A DNA stretch of 64,000 nucleotides from JACPLR01 sp041649295 (GTDB taxonomy: Archaea > Nanobdellota > Nanobdellia > Pacearchaeales > GW2011-AR1): the NCBI GenBank assembly GCA_041649295.1, contig JBAZNI010000001.1, forward strand, positions 1-64,000, read 5' to 3'. Below the pieces are notes generated by a model that was not told where the DNA came from, did not search any database, and saw only the letters and a program-made list of their open reading frames with translations. Made by a program: the position numbers and the translations under genes. Positions 7,705 to 15,497 of the stretch are shown here, piece after piece. Numbering within the stretch: position 1 is the first letter of the stretch; each line of letters begins with the position of its first letter.

Positions 7705-8106
7705 TTAAACTACAACTCCTGCCAATTTAGCTACTGACGCCCATCTTTCAAGTATCTCTCTTGCTACAGGGCCCTTTATTTGCGTTCCCTTTGGATTTCC
7801 TTTTTCATCTTTTAATAGAGCAACAGCATTATCACTAAATGCAATTCTTTCCCCGGTATTCCTTCTCCAGGATTTTCTTTGCCTTATTATAACTGCATCA
7901 AAAACTTCTCCCTTCATTTCTGGTTTTCCTTTTCTTACAGACACTTTAACCCAATCTCCAACTTTGGCACTTTGCTGTCTTCCTTTTGTAGTTTTTCCTT
8001 TTTTAACAGCTACAATCCTTACAATTCTTGCTCCGCTGTTATCTGCAGCATCTACTAAACTTCCAAGATTCAAACCCCGGCTTATATGTGCACTAATTGC
8101 TTTCAT
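7705..8106 (-). CDS. rpl14: Large ribosomal subunit protein uL14
   Basis: 133 residues. I chose the ATG at 8106 (MKAISAHISRGLNLGS) because the family starts there and a strong Shine-Dalgarno GGAGG lies 6 bases upstream. A longer frame to 8157 adds a Lys-rich stretch that is really uS17 coding sequence. Characteristic stretches are DNSGARIVRIVAVKKGK and VFDAVIIRQRKSWRR. It overlaps the uS17 stop by 14 bp. Confidence 0.96.
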   Translation of the reverse strand: MKAISAHISRGLNLGSLVDAADNSGARIVRIVAVKKGKTTKGRQQSAKVGDWVKVSVRKGKPEMKGEVFDAVIIRQRKSWRRNTGERIAFSDNAVALLKDEKGNPKGTQIKGPVAREILERWASVAKLAGVVV

Positions 8107-8455
8107 CTTTTTCCTCCCTGTCTTCTTTACTTTTTTGTCCCTGTTTAATTTCTGCACCCCTTATTTTTCTTGTAACTTCATGGTGCATAATTTTGCTTAG
8201 AGGACGGCATTCCATAACTTCAATATAATCTCCAATATTAATTTTACCCTTCATTGATTCTGGAAGATAAGCATGTATCTTTGTTTTTGCTTTTGCATAT
8301 CTTTCATATTTTCTGACAAATTTAACCCTTTCAAATTCGATTGTAACTCTTTTGTCAAATTTTCTTATTACTACCCCTTCAAATTTCCTCCCCCTAAGAG
8401 AGCGCCCGCTATTTTTAGTTGCTTCTCTGTCTTTGTTCTTATTTTTTTCTGCCAT
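8093..8455 (-). CDS. rps17: Small ribosomal subunit protein uS17
   Basis: A 120-residue uS17 with the OB-fold core RGRKFEGVVIRKFDKRVTIE and GDYIEVMECRPLSKIMHH. The N-terminal 17 residues and the last 18 residues are charged additions. It follows aIF1 directly. In many archaea an RNase P protein gene (Rpp29) sits between aIF1 and uS17; it is missing here. Confidence 0.95.
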   Translation of the reverse strand: MAEKNKNKDREATKNSGRSLRGRKFEGVVIRKFDKRVTIEFERVKFVRKYERYAKAKTKIHAYLPESMKGKINIGDYIEVMECRPLSKIMHHEVTRKIRGAEIKQGQKSKEDREEKDESN

Positions 8456-8471
8456 TTTCGTTTTTTGTGTT

Positions 8472-8771
8472 TTATTCTTCTATTGAACTTTCTGAAAATC
8501 CAAGTTCAACCAATGCTGGTTTTATTTTTTTCTTATGGTCTCCTTGAAGTTCGATTGTGTTTTCTTTTATTGTCCCCCCGCAACCAAGCTCTTCTTTGAG
8601 CTCTTTTGCGAGTTTTTTCAAATCTAGGCTTTTGTCAAGCCCAGATATTATTGTTGTCATTTTTCCGAACTTTCTTTTCACTACTGCTACTTGGATTCTC
8701 TGTTCACTTTTTGCTATTTCTTCGCAAACACAGGCCTGCGTTGGCAAGCCACACTTTGGACATATATCCAT
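8472..8771 (-). CDS. Translation initiation factor aIF1 (SUI1 family)
   Basis: 99 residues. The N-terminal zinc-knuckle-like DICPKCGLPTQACVCE is followed by the SUI1 domain (KRKFGKMTTIISGLD, LGCGGTIKENTIELQGDHKKKI). aIF1 monitors start-codon choice on the 30S subunit. Its location between uL29 and uS17 is the usual archaeal arrangement. Confidence 0.96.
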   Translation of the reverse strand: MDICPKCGLPTQACVCEEIAKSEQRIQVAVVKRKFGKMTTIISGLDKSLDLKKLAKELKEELGCGGTIKENTIELQGDHKKKIKPALVELGFSESSIEE

Positions 8772-8772
8772 A

Positions 8773-8958
8773 TTATGATTTGTTTTTTAATCCCTTAAGC
8801 ATTAATAATTTTGCAAGTGTTTTTCTCATTTCGCGGAGTTTTACTTTTCCGCCCTTTCCCGCAATAACCCTTGCTTTTATTAGCTCGAGATTTATTTCTT
8901 CAATTTTCTTTTGAATATCCTGTTTTCCTAATTTTGAGAGCTCTTTAAACTTTGCCAT
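8773..8958 (-). CDS. rpl29: Large ribosomal subunit protein uL29
   Basis: A 61-residue two-helix uL29 (FKELSKLGKQDIQKKIEEINLEL, then GKVKLREMRKTLAKLLMLK). It sits at the tunnel exit. It overlaps uS3 by 14 bp and is 1 base from aIF1. Confidence 0.95.
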   Translation of the reverse strand: MAKFKELSKLGKQDIQKKIEEINLELIKARVIAGKGGKVKLREMRKTLAKLLMLKGLKNKS

Positions 8959-9574
8959 TTTGTGTTTCCTTAAAATTTACTGGAAGGTTGATATTAATTT
9001 GGTCGTGTATTTTTGCATCAGGATGAAGTATGCTTACTCCAATTCCAACAGTTCCCATTTTTGTCTGGGCAACAGCAGTTGCGTAATCAACTACTTTTGC
9101 ACTATCCCCAACTTTTTTTAAATATCCTTTTTTAAATCTCCATGTTTTTGCCCTTTCACTTGGCAATTTTCCAGAAAGCTTTAATTCTACTCCTAAAGCC
9201 CCGGCTTTTACAATCTGCTGAAGTAGTTTATATGCGATTATCTTGAATTTAAGGGGCCCGCTTTTTTCAATATTATTTGCAATTTCATCAGCAATACTTT
9301 GAGCATCAAGACTGATTTCTTTTATTTCCTGAATTTCTATATGGGGGTTGTCAAATTTAAACCTCCTTTTAAGAAGTTCAGTAAGAGCAGTTATTTTTTC
9401 ACCACCTCTTCCAATTATTAATCCTGGTTTTGTAGTGGACATAATCACCTTTTCTCCAACAGGAGTGTATTCAATATTCACCCTAGATATTTTTCCCTTT
9501 CCCAAATATTTCTTAACAAATTCTTTCATTTCAAATTCTTCTTTCTTAAACTTTACAAATTTTCTTTCATCCAT
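8945..9574 (-). CDS. rps3: Small ribosomal subunit protein uS3
   Basis: A 209-residue uS3. The KH domain carries the GxxG-type loop PGLIIGRGGEKITALTELL. The C-terminal domain has AGALGVELKLSGKLPSERAKTWRFKKGYLKK, the region lining the mRNA entry channel. It overlaps uL22 by 8 bp. Confidence 0.97.
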   Translation of the reverse strand: MDERKFVKFKKEEFEMKEFVKKYLGKGKISRVNIEYTPVGEKVIMSTTKPGLIIGRGGEKITALTELLKRRFKFDNPHIEIQEIKEISLDAQSIADEIANNIEKSGPLKFKIIAYKLLQQIVKAGALGVELKLSGKLPSERAKTWRFKKGYLKKVGDSAKVVDYATAVAQTKMGTVGIGVSILHPDAKIHDQININLPVNFKETQNGKV

Positions 9575-10181
9575 TTTGTTTCCGGGTTTTTTCTGCTGAT
9601 TTAATCATGACATGTGTTCTTTTAAACTTAGTACTCCCAAACCTGTGCATTTGATCAGGAGCCTTGTTTGCAATAATCTCAACAATAATTGTTTTATCCA
9701 AATCCAGCCCATTAATATTTGAACTTGCACTTAATGTTTTTAATAATTTTATGAATTCTTTTGAGGCATTTAAAGGATATTTTCCTCCATCCATACCTTT
9801 TCCGTTTAATCTTTTTCCTTTTCTATGAGCTAATTCCCCTCTAAAAGGAACAGCAATTTTTTTTATTATAACTTTATTTAGCAGTTCAATTGCTTCATCG
9901 ATTTTTTTCCTTTTTATAAATCTCGCAATTTCTTTTGCATGTTTTAATGATATGGGAAGGCTTTTTCCATTAACAACTGCAAATTCTTTTTTTACAACTG
10001 GGTTTTTAACAATTGGCTTTTTCTTTTCTTCTTTTTTTACTTCTTCCTTTGCATCTGGCTTGCTTTCTGTTTTAGCTTCTTTTTTATCTTTTTTAACAGG
10101 ACTATTCATGGAATTTTTATCAAATTTTTCAGCAGGTCTGGCTTTTGATGCCCTTGCTTGTATTAATTGTTCATCTGCCAT
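9567..10181 (-). CDS. rpl22: Large ribosomal subunit protein uL22 with charged N-terminal extension
   Basis: 204 residues. Residues from about 68 onward are uL22 (SLKHAKEIARFIKRKKIDEAIELL, AHRKGKRLNGKGMDGGKYP, KRTHVMIKSAEKTRK). The first 65 residues are a low-complexity Lys/Glu/Ala extension that many archaeal uL22 proteins lack. An internal start would remove it, but the ATG at 10181 fits the 1-base gap after uS19, so I kept it. Confidence 0.95.
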   Translation of the reverse strand: MADEQLIQARASKARPAEKFDKNSMNSPVKKDKKEAKTESKPDAKEEVKKEEKKKPIVKNPVVKKEFAVVNGKSLPISLKHAKEIARFIKRKKIDEAIELLNKVIIKKIAVPFRGELAHRKGKRLNGKGMDGGKYPLNASKEFIKLLKTLSASSNINGLDLDKTIIVEIIANKAPDQMHRFGSTKFKRTHVMIKSAEKTRKQNG

Positions 10182-10182
10182 T

Positions 10183-10584
10183 TTACTTTACACTCCTTGA
10201 AGCAGAGCTTCTTGTAGCTCCAATACCTGCAGCTCCGTGCTTTACTTGTTTTCTTGTCAGTGAAAATTCTCCAAGCCTGTGCCCTAACATTTCAATTACT
10301 ATTTGCACAGGTTCAAATTCCTGCCCATTGTAAACATTCACAGTCATTCCAACCATTTTTGGAACAATTATTATATTCCTATCATGTGTCCTTATCCTTT
10401 TTTCATGCTCATTTTTTTCATTGCATTTTATAAGAAAGTTTTCAATTTTATCTGTATTCCTCAATATTGTTCTCCTTTCCCTTGATTTAACTAAGTTAGC
10501 AAATTCTCTAATTTCTAATTTTTGCAGTTCTTCAAGAGTTTTGCCTCTGAATGTAAATTCTTTTTTTCTTTCAATTTTTTCCAT
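10183..10584 (-). CDS. rps19: Small ribosomal subunit protein uS19
   Basis: A 133-residue uS19 with an archaeal N-terminal part (KKEFTFRGKTLEELQKLEI) and the C-terminal core NIIIVPKMVGMTVNVYNGQEF and GHRLGEFSLTRKQVKHG. It is coupled to uL2 by a 1-base gap. Confidence 0.97.
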   Translation of the reverse strand: MEKIERKKEFTFRGKTLEELQKLEIREFANLVKSRERRTILRNTDKIENFLIKCNEKNEHEKRIRTHDRNIIIVPKMVGMTVNVYNGQEFEPVQIVIEMLGHRLGEFSLTRKQVKHGAAGIGATRSSASRSVK

Positions 10585-10585
10585 T

Positions 10586-11302
10586 TTATTTATCTCCTCC
10601 TCTTTTCTTTCCTGTTCTGCTTGCTCTTATTGAACCAACTTTAGCACCAGGAGGAGCATTTCTTCTTGGAATTTTTCCAAGCCCTCCGTGAGTTAAATTC
10701 TTCCCTCTTCCTGAACCAAATGGATGGTCAATTGCATTTACTTTCACTGCTGATGTTCTTGGCCATAATTTGCTTTTTGCCTTTTTAATATAAAACTGCT
10801 TCCCAGCTTTTACAATTGGCTTGTCAACTCTTCCATGCCCTGCAACCACTCCAATAGTTGCTCTGCACATATCATTAAAAACCTTTTCTTTTTTTGAAGG
10901 AAATAATAAAGTTACCTTGCCAGCTTCTTTTTTTAATACCTCTGCACTTCCACCTGCACCTCTTATGAATTTTCCCCCATCGCCGGGTTTTGATTCAATG
11001 TTAAATACTTTTATTTTTGTCTGGACTTCTCTTAAAGGCATTATACTTCCAGTATTATTATCTTCCCCTAATTTTATTTTCTGCCCCTCATATAGATTTT
11101 TAGAAGCAGGGTTATAAAATATGCTATCTCCAACTTTTATTTTTGCAATAGGGGCACTATGCCCTGCAGAACTGATTAATTTTACAACTTCCCCATCTCC
11201 TGATAAATTTGGATAAGCAATTTTGTGGCTAAATGCTTTTCTTCTGACTCTATAAGTCATGCTTCCATGCCCACGTGCTTGTGAAATTATACTTTTACCC
11301 AT
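10586..11302 (-). CDS. rpl2: Large ribosomal subunit protein uL2
   Basis: A 238-residue uL2, part of the peptidyl transferase centre region. Family stretches are ISQARGHGSMTYRVRRKAF, GVVAGHGRVDKPIVKAGK and DHPFGSGRGKNLTHGGLG with the conserved His near the active centre. Upstream is an unusual small gene instead of uL23 directly. Confidence 0.97.
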   Translation of the reverse strand: MGKSIISQARGHGSMTYRVRRKAFSHKIAYPNLSGDGEVVKLISSAGHSAPIAKIKVGDSIFYNPASKNLYEGQKIKLGEDNNTGSIMPLREVQTKIKVFNIESKPGDGGKFIRGAGGSAEVLKKEAGKVTLLFPSKKEKVFNDMCRATIGVVAGHGRVDKPIVKAGKQFYIKKAKSKLWPRTSAVKVNAIDHPFGSGRGKNLTHGGLGKIPRRNAPPGAKVGSIRASRTGKKRGGDK

Positions 11303-11303
11303 T

Positions 11304-11561
11304 TTATTCTATTCCTAACTGCTTTTTCAATATATCATAAAAATGCATTCTTCTTGCATTTGTAACATCTCCAAAAATTTTACTATCCTCAACTTGTGCA
11401 CCAGAAACAAGATATACTCCTGTCTGTCCATTAGCCCTTATTGTGAAAATGCTGTAAACATATCCGTCTGTAAGCCATCTCACTCCACGAAATTTTGCTA
11501 TTCTTCTATCAGGAAAAACATAATTTTCCCCCTCTGTTAAATATAAAAGATTTTTATCCAT
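11304..11561 (-). CDS. Hypothetical 85-aa protein between uL23 and uL2
   Basis: A small soluble protein I do not recognise, rich in beta-strand-like stretches (NLLYLTEGENYVFPDRRIAK, DGYVYSIFTIRANGQTGVYLVSG) with a C-terminal helix (FYDILKKQLGIE). It has 1-base gaps to both neighbours, so it is a full member of the operon. The usual archaeal order is uL23-uL2 without any gene between. It may be a lineage-specific ribosome-associated protein; this is inference. Confidence 0.75.
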   Translation of the reverse strand: MDKNLLYLTEGENYVFPDRRIAKFRGVRWLTDGYVYSIFTIRANGQTGVYLVSGAQVEDSKIFGDVTNARRMHFYDILKKQLGIE

Positions 11562-11562
11562 T

Positions 11563-11805
11563 TTAAATTACCCCCAGTTTTGTTGCAATATCAATTGCAG
11601 GAGTTTTTTTATCAATTTTAACATAAGCTATTTTTTTTGCCCCTTTATTAAGGACATTTATTTTTTCAACTTTAACCTTGAAAAGTTTTTCTACATTTTC
11701 TTTTATCTTGCTTTGATTGTCTCTCGAACTAACTTCAAATAAGATTATATTATCTGCTTCTATTAATCTTACTGCTTTTTCTGTTGTGATAGGTTTAATT
11801 ATCAT
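11563..11805 (-). CDS. rpl23: Large ribosomal subunit protein uL23
   Basis: An 80-residue uL23 (MIIKPITTEKAVRLIEADN, then NVEKLFKVKVEKINVLNKG). The ATG at 11805 is preferred over 11823 because AAGGAGG lies 7 bases before it and the family begins with this strand. The gene overlaps the end of uL4 by 11 bp. It forms a docking site at the tunnel exit for SRP. Confidence 0.95.
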   Translation of the reverse strand: MIIKPITTEKAVRLIEADNIILFEVSSRDNQSKIKENVEKLFKVKVEKINVLNKGAKKIAYVKIDKKTPAIDIATKLGVI

Positions 11806-12598
11806 TTTCTTTTCCTCCTTCATGCCTTAAATCCGCAATTGCTTTTTCTGTATAAACAACTAATCTTCCTAACGGATATAAATCAGTTATAGACAACTCT
11901 CCGACTCTCCTATTGTCAACTGCCATTGTTTTTATGTTTTCTTTATTCCCAATAATAAGCAAAACTCCTCTTGAAGTTTTATATTTCCTGTTTCTTGATT
12001 TTCCCTTGCCACACCTTATCCTTTTTATTTTTTCAGCAGCAATATAAAGGTTTCCAAGTATTCTTTCAAGTGCTTTTTTTAATTCATTTGTTTTTAATTC
12101 TGTAATTCTTGATTCAACAATTATAGGGACATTTTCAATTTTAACATTTTTTAATTTTTCATATCTTGATTTTACTGCTGTTGAATCAGCTGTTCCTGCA
12201 ATTGCAGATTCAAATGCAATTTTCATTTCTTTTTTATTTATTTTAGCTGTTTTAACCATTGACTCTGGTTTTGGAGGATGTGCTCTTCTTCCGCCTCTTG
12301 CTCCAGAGATTTCAGCACCAACCCAATAAAACTGGCTTCCTCTTCTCCACATAATTTTTCTTGGAACTCTGCTTTTTCCATGCCCATATCCTGATTTCCA
12401 AACATGCCTTAAATGCCTTACAACACCTGCAGCAGAACTCTTCTTTCCAGCTTCTTTATCTGGTCCGTATGGCTGCCATATTTTTTCAGATTCAAATGCT
12501 TTTTTTACAATATCTTCTCTTATTTTTCCTGAAAATATATCTGGAAGTTCAATTTCTTTTAATTTTTCTCCTTTAATAGATAATATTTGCGATTTCAT
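11795..12598 (-). CDS. rpl4: Large ribosomal subunit protein uL4
   Basis: 267 residues, the archaeal/eukaryotic form. Hallmarks are RQPYGPD-type IWQPYGPDKEAGKKSSAAGV, WRRGSQFYWVGAEISGARGGRRAHPPK (tunnel loop region) and KTSRGVLLIIGNKENI. It overlaps uL3 by 4 bp and uL23 by 11 bp. Confidence 0.97.
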   Translation of the reverse strand: MKSQILSIKGEKLKEIELPDIFSGKIREDIVKKAFESEKIWQPYGPDKEAGKKSSAAGVVRHLRHVWKSGYGHGKSRVPRKIMWRRGSQFYWVGAEISGARGGRRAHPPKPESMVKTAKINKKEMKIAFESAIAGTADSTAVKSRYEKLKNVKIENVPIIVESRITELKTNELKKALERILGNLYIAAEKIKRIRCGKGKSRNRKYKTSRGVLLIIGNKENIKTMAVDNRRVGELSITDLYPLGRLVVYTEKAIADLRHEGGKENDN

Positions 12599-13545
12599 CT
12601 TAATTCAATTAATTCATAATTTTTTTTAGATTGTTTCTTTGTAGCCCTAACCGGGTATGTTAGAATAAGTGCTCTTTTCTGTGGCCCCTGAACACTTCCT
12701 GCTAAAATAATATAATCTGTTTTAATATTGCCAAAATTCTTAAAACCTTCTTTTATTTTATTGTCTTTGCTCGCCCCAATATCAATTATTTTATTATTAT
12801 AAACAACTCTTGTAAACATTCCAGTCTGTCCTGCCATCGGTGTTCTAAAAATAACTCTTGCAGGATGCCACGGTCCAAGCGAACCTGGTCTTCTTACACC
12901 TTTTTCAGATTTATGGGACTTTAGGGATATTCCGTATCTTTTTACAGGACCTTGCAACCCCTTTCCCTTTGTAACCCCCCTTATATCTGCTAGTTTCATT
13001 TTTTCAAAGACTTCACTAACATGAATTTCTTTTCCCAGTTTTTCTTTTATGAATGAGATTTTATTATCAACATTTCCCCCAAGCCCAAGTTCAATCATGT
13101 CTGGTTTTTTCTTTATTCCTGTGTTTTTAACAGCAGAATAAGCAATTATGGAAACGTCATCATAATCTTTAATGTCATCTATTTTTTTAGAAAGGTTTTT
13201 TGGAAATTTTATAATTTTTTTTAGTTCTTTATCTAGATTGTGCGAGAGAACTTCTGTCATTACTTTTCCGTTTTTATAAAACCTTACAGAAAATATTTTT
13301 ACAGGAGGGCATTCAATAATTGTTGCAGGCACAGAAATCTTTTTGCTTTTTGTCATGGATTGCTCAGTCATATCTTTTACATAAGCACTAATCATCCCCA
13401 CTTTGTATCCGATAAACCCTAAAATTCCGTTAAAATCGTTTTTTTCAGAAATAGCCTTCCAGTTAGCACTAGGTAAAATCTTCTTAGCCCGTTTTCTGGG
13501 CCAAAACTGTAAGCTTCCTCGACGAGGTCTTGATATCTTTGCCAT
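12595..13545 (-). CDS. rpl3: Large ribosomal subunit protein uL3
   Basis: 316 residues and the first gene of the ribosomal operon. It starts MAKISRPRRGSLQFWPRKRA, with the central loop VTKGKGLQGPVKRYGI and HKSEKGVRRPGSLGPWHPARV reaching the peptidyl transferase centre. An in-frame ATG at 13560 adds only five untypical residues; 13545 matches the family. A TATA-like element lies about 57-70 bases upstream. Confidence 0.96.
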   Translation of the reverse strand: MAKISRPRRGSLQFWPRKRAKKILPSANWKAISEKNDFNGILGFIGYKVGMISAYVKDMTEQSMTKSKKISVPATIIECPPVKIFSVRFYKNGKVMTEVLSHNLDKELKKIIKFPKNLSKKIDDIKDYDDVSIIAYSAVKNTGIKKKPDMIELGLGGNVDNKISFIKEKLGKEIHVSEVFEKMKLADIRGVTKGKGLQGPVKRYGISLKSHKSEKGVRRPGSLGPWHPARVIFRTPMAGQTGMFTRVVYNNKIIDIGASKDNKIKEGFKNFGNIKTDYIILAGSVQGPQKRALILTYPVRATKKQSKKNYELIELR

Positions 13546-13601
13546 AGTGTAATTTATCAATGGATATTACCATTTTACTAATAAGGTATCCAAAAAAAAG
13601 T

Positions 13602-13614
13602 GGTTTATAAATTT
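13602..13614 (-). promoter_or_regulatory. TATA box of the S10/spc operon
   Basis: On the minus strand AAATTTATAAACC matches the archaeal TATA consensus. It would place the transcript start near 13577 and leave a leader of about 30 nt before uL3. It overlaps the stop codon region of the upstream gene. Confidence 0.55.
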
Positions 13615-14332
13615 ATGCTTCAAAGGCAATTTCCCTTATTTTTTCAATTCCATTCACTTTTAATCTTCTTATTATCTTGCCTTTTCTTATTGTATTTTCC
13701 CTCATTTTAATCGGGTCTTTTTCATTTTTAGGTATCTCCAATGCATTGATTATGAAATTATGGCTTATTTCAACAGATTTAAAGTCATCGACATCAAAAA
13801 TAATGGTTTTTACAAGAAAGAGGTCATTTGTTTTTAATTTGCAGAAATCACAAACTGGGCTTTCTTCTGATTTAGTTGACGGTTTTGCTGATTTTGGGGA
13901 TTTTTGCTTTATTTTTAATTCACTGTCATCTGCTGAAAAAGAGAATGCAATAAATGATGTTGGCAGCAGATTAAGGATATTAATTATCTGCCTGCCAGTC
14001 ATTGTTTCTTCTATTTGAAACTGCTTTACCCCCATGAACTGCTTTACATTTGCATGTGCAAGTGTTTTTTGAAATTCTGGCATTTCTTTAAGGTTTCTTG
14101 TTGAAACAATTACCCCTTTTACATTTGCTGTTTTATCCCCCAATTTTTCAGCCATGCTTCTTACAAGTTCATTTGCATATTCATAGGTTGTAGAAATTGA
14201 AAATCCCCCTGAAGATTTTTTTGCATTTACCGAAGCTTTTCCTTTAAATTCGCCCCTGCTGAATTTTTGAAATTGTCTATGCACAAATTCGTCATTTTTT
14301 CCTTCAAATATTTTTTTAATAAAACTATCCAT
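13613..14332 (-). CDS. Hypothetical protein, 239 aa
   Basis: A soluble protein I do not recognise. It has a basic N-terminal part (FIKKIFEGKNDEFVHRQFQKF), a middle alpha-beta region (NVKGVIVSTRNLKEM, IEETMTGRQIINILNLLPTSFIAFSF), a linker rich in K, S and P, and one CxxC pair (PVCDFCKLKT). The C-terminal half ends with basic helices. Divergent TATA boxes in 14335-14426 serve this gene and the permease. It lies just upstream of the uL3 operon and may be read through into it. No function is claimed. Confidence 0.8.
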   Translation of the reverse strand: MDSFIKKIFEGKNDEFVHRQFQKFSRGEFKGKASVNAKKSSGGFSISTTYEYANELVRSMAEKLGDKTANVKGVIVSTRNLKEMPEFQKTLAHANVKQFMGVKQFQIEETMTGRQIINILNLLPTSFIAFSFSADDSELKIKQKSPKSAKPSTKSEESPVCDFCKLKTNDLFLVKTIIFDVDDFKSVEISHNFIINALEIPKNEKDPIKMRENTIRKGKIIRRLKVNGIEKIREIAFEA

Positions 14333-14426
14333 TACTATAATCTGAAAATAAAACTTATAAACATTTTCATTTTAGATATTTCTATTGATTCCAAAGTTTT
14401 AAATATATCAGTGCACATTTTTATTA

Positions 14427-15455
14427 ATGATAAATGAGTCAAATATAAAACAGATTATAGGGATGGTTTTTATTGCCATCCTTTTAGTATTTTGCTATAT
14501 ACTTATCCGTCCGATTTTTTTTGCAATTATATGCGGGTTTATTCTTTCATATATATTTAATCCAATAGATAAGCTTTTATTAAAATTTGTGAAAAATAAA
14601 ACTATATCTGCATTTATCACCTGCTTTGCTGTTTTTATTATATTTTTAATTGCAGCAATTTATACACTTCCACTGCTTGCTAAACAGATTTTTGAATCTT
14701 ACCAGATAATTCAGTCTTTTGATATGACTAATTTTGTAACAACATATCTCCCATTTATACCAGAAGAGGTTAGGCCAACATTTTTATCAGCTTACAGCAC
14801 ATTTTTATCTTCAGCAAGCAAAGAAGCTCTTACAAAAGTTACAGGTGCGTTAATAGACCTTCCAAATACTATATTAAAAATATTGGTTGTTTTCATTGTT
14901 TTTTTCTACGGGCTTAGAGATGGAGGCAAACTGCTTGAAATGCTCAAAGATTCTCTTCCATTTAAACGGGAGCTTACTGAAAGATTTATTAAAAAGTCAA
15001 AAGATGTTACTTATTCAGTTGTTTTTGGCAGGATTGTTGTTGGAATTGCTACTGGATTGCTTTTTAGCTTAGGGTTGTATATTGTGGGGATTAAAAACAT
15101 TATTTTATTGACTGTTCTTGCTATGCTTGCAAGCATTATTCCAATAATTGGTCCGTGGGCTATTTGGATTCCAATAGTGATTGTAATGTTAGTAAATGGA
15201 AAAATCATACCGGGTATTTTCCTCCTTGTTTATTGCACTATAGTTGTTTCCTTATTTGAAAATATTTCTACTCCTCTTATTGTTTCAAAAAAATCAAAAA
15301 TCCCAACGTCTATAACCCTTATTGGATTAATTGGAGGGCTTATAGTCTTTGGAGTTTTTGGAATCATTTTAGGTCCACTCATTGTTGCATATGTTGTAGT
15401 TTTGTTTGAAGTATACCTTGAATATAATTCTAGGAAGAATGCGCAAGGAAATTAA
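14427..15455 (+). CDS. AI-2E / PerM family transporter
   Basis: 342 residues with about seven to eight hydrophobic segments. It opens with a pair of helices (IGMVFIAILLVFCYILIRPIFFAIICGF) with SYIFNPID after it, as in the AI-2E/UPF0118 permease family. The C-terminal signature region has NIILLTVLAMLASIIPIIGPW then GPLIVAYVVVLF. Family members export small molecules or ions (autoinducer-2, sodium/proton exchange); the substrate here is unknown. It reads divergently from 13613-14332 with a TATA-like TTTTAAATATAT about 30 bases before the ATG. Confidence 0.9.
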   Translation: MINESNIKQIIGMVFIAILLVFCYILIRPIFFAIICGFILSYIFNPIDKLLLKFVKNKTISAFITCFAVFIIFLIAAIYTLPLLAKQIFESYQIIQSFDMTNFVTTYLPFIPEEVRPTFLSAYSTFLSSASKEALTKVTGALIDLPNTILKILVVFIVFFYGLRDGGKLLEMLKDSLPFKRELTERFIKKSKDVTYSVVFGRIVVGIATGLLFSLGLYIVGIKNIILLTVLAMLASIIPIIGPWAIWIPIVIVMLVNGKIIPGIFLLVYCTIVVSLFENISTPLIVSKKSKIPTSITLIGLIGGLIVFGVFGIILGPLIVAYVVVLFEVYLEYNSRKNAQGN

Positions 15456-15497
15456 TAACATAACATATAAAAACGATATTTTATTAATAATGATAAA

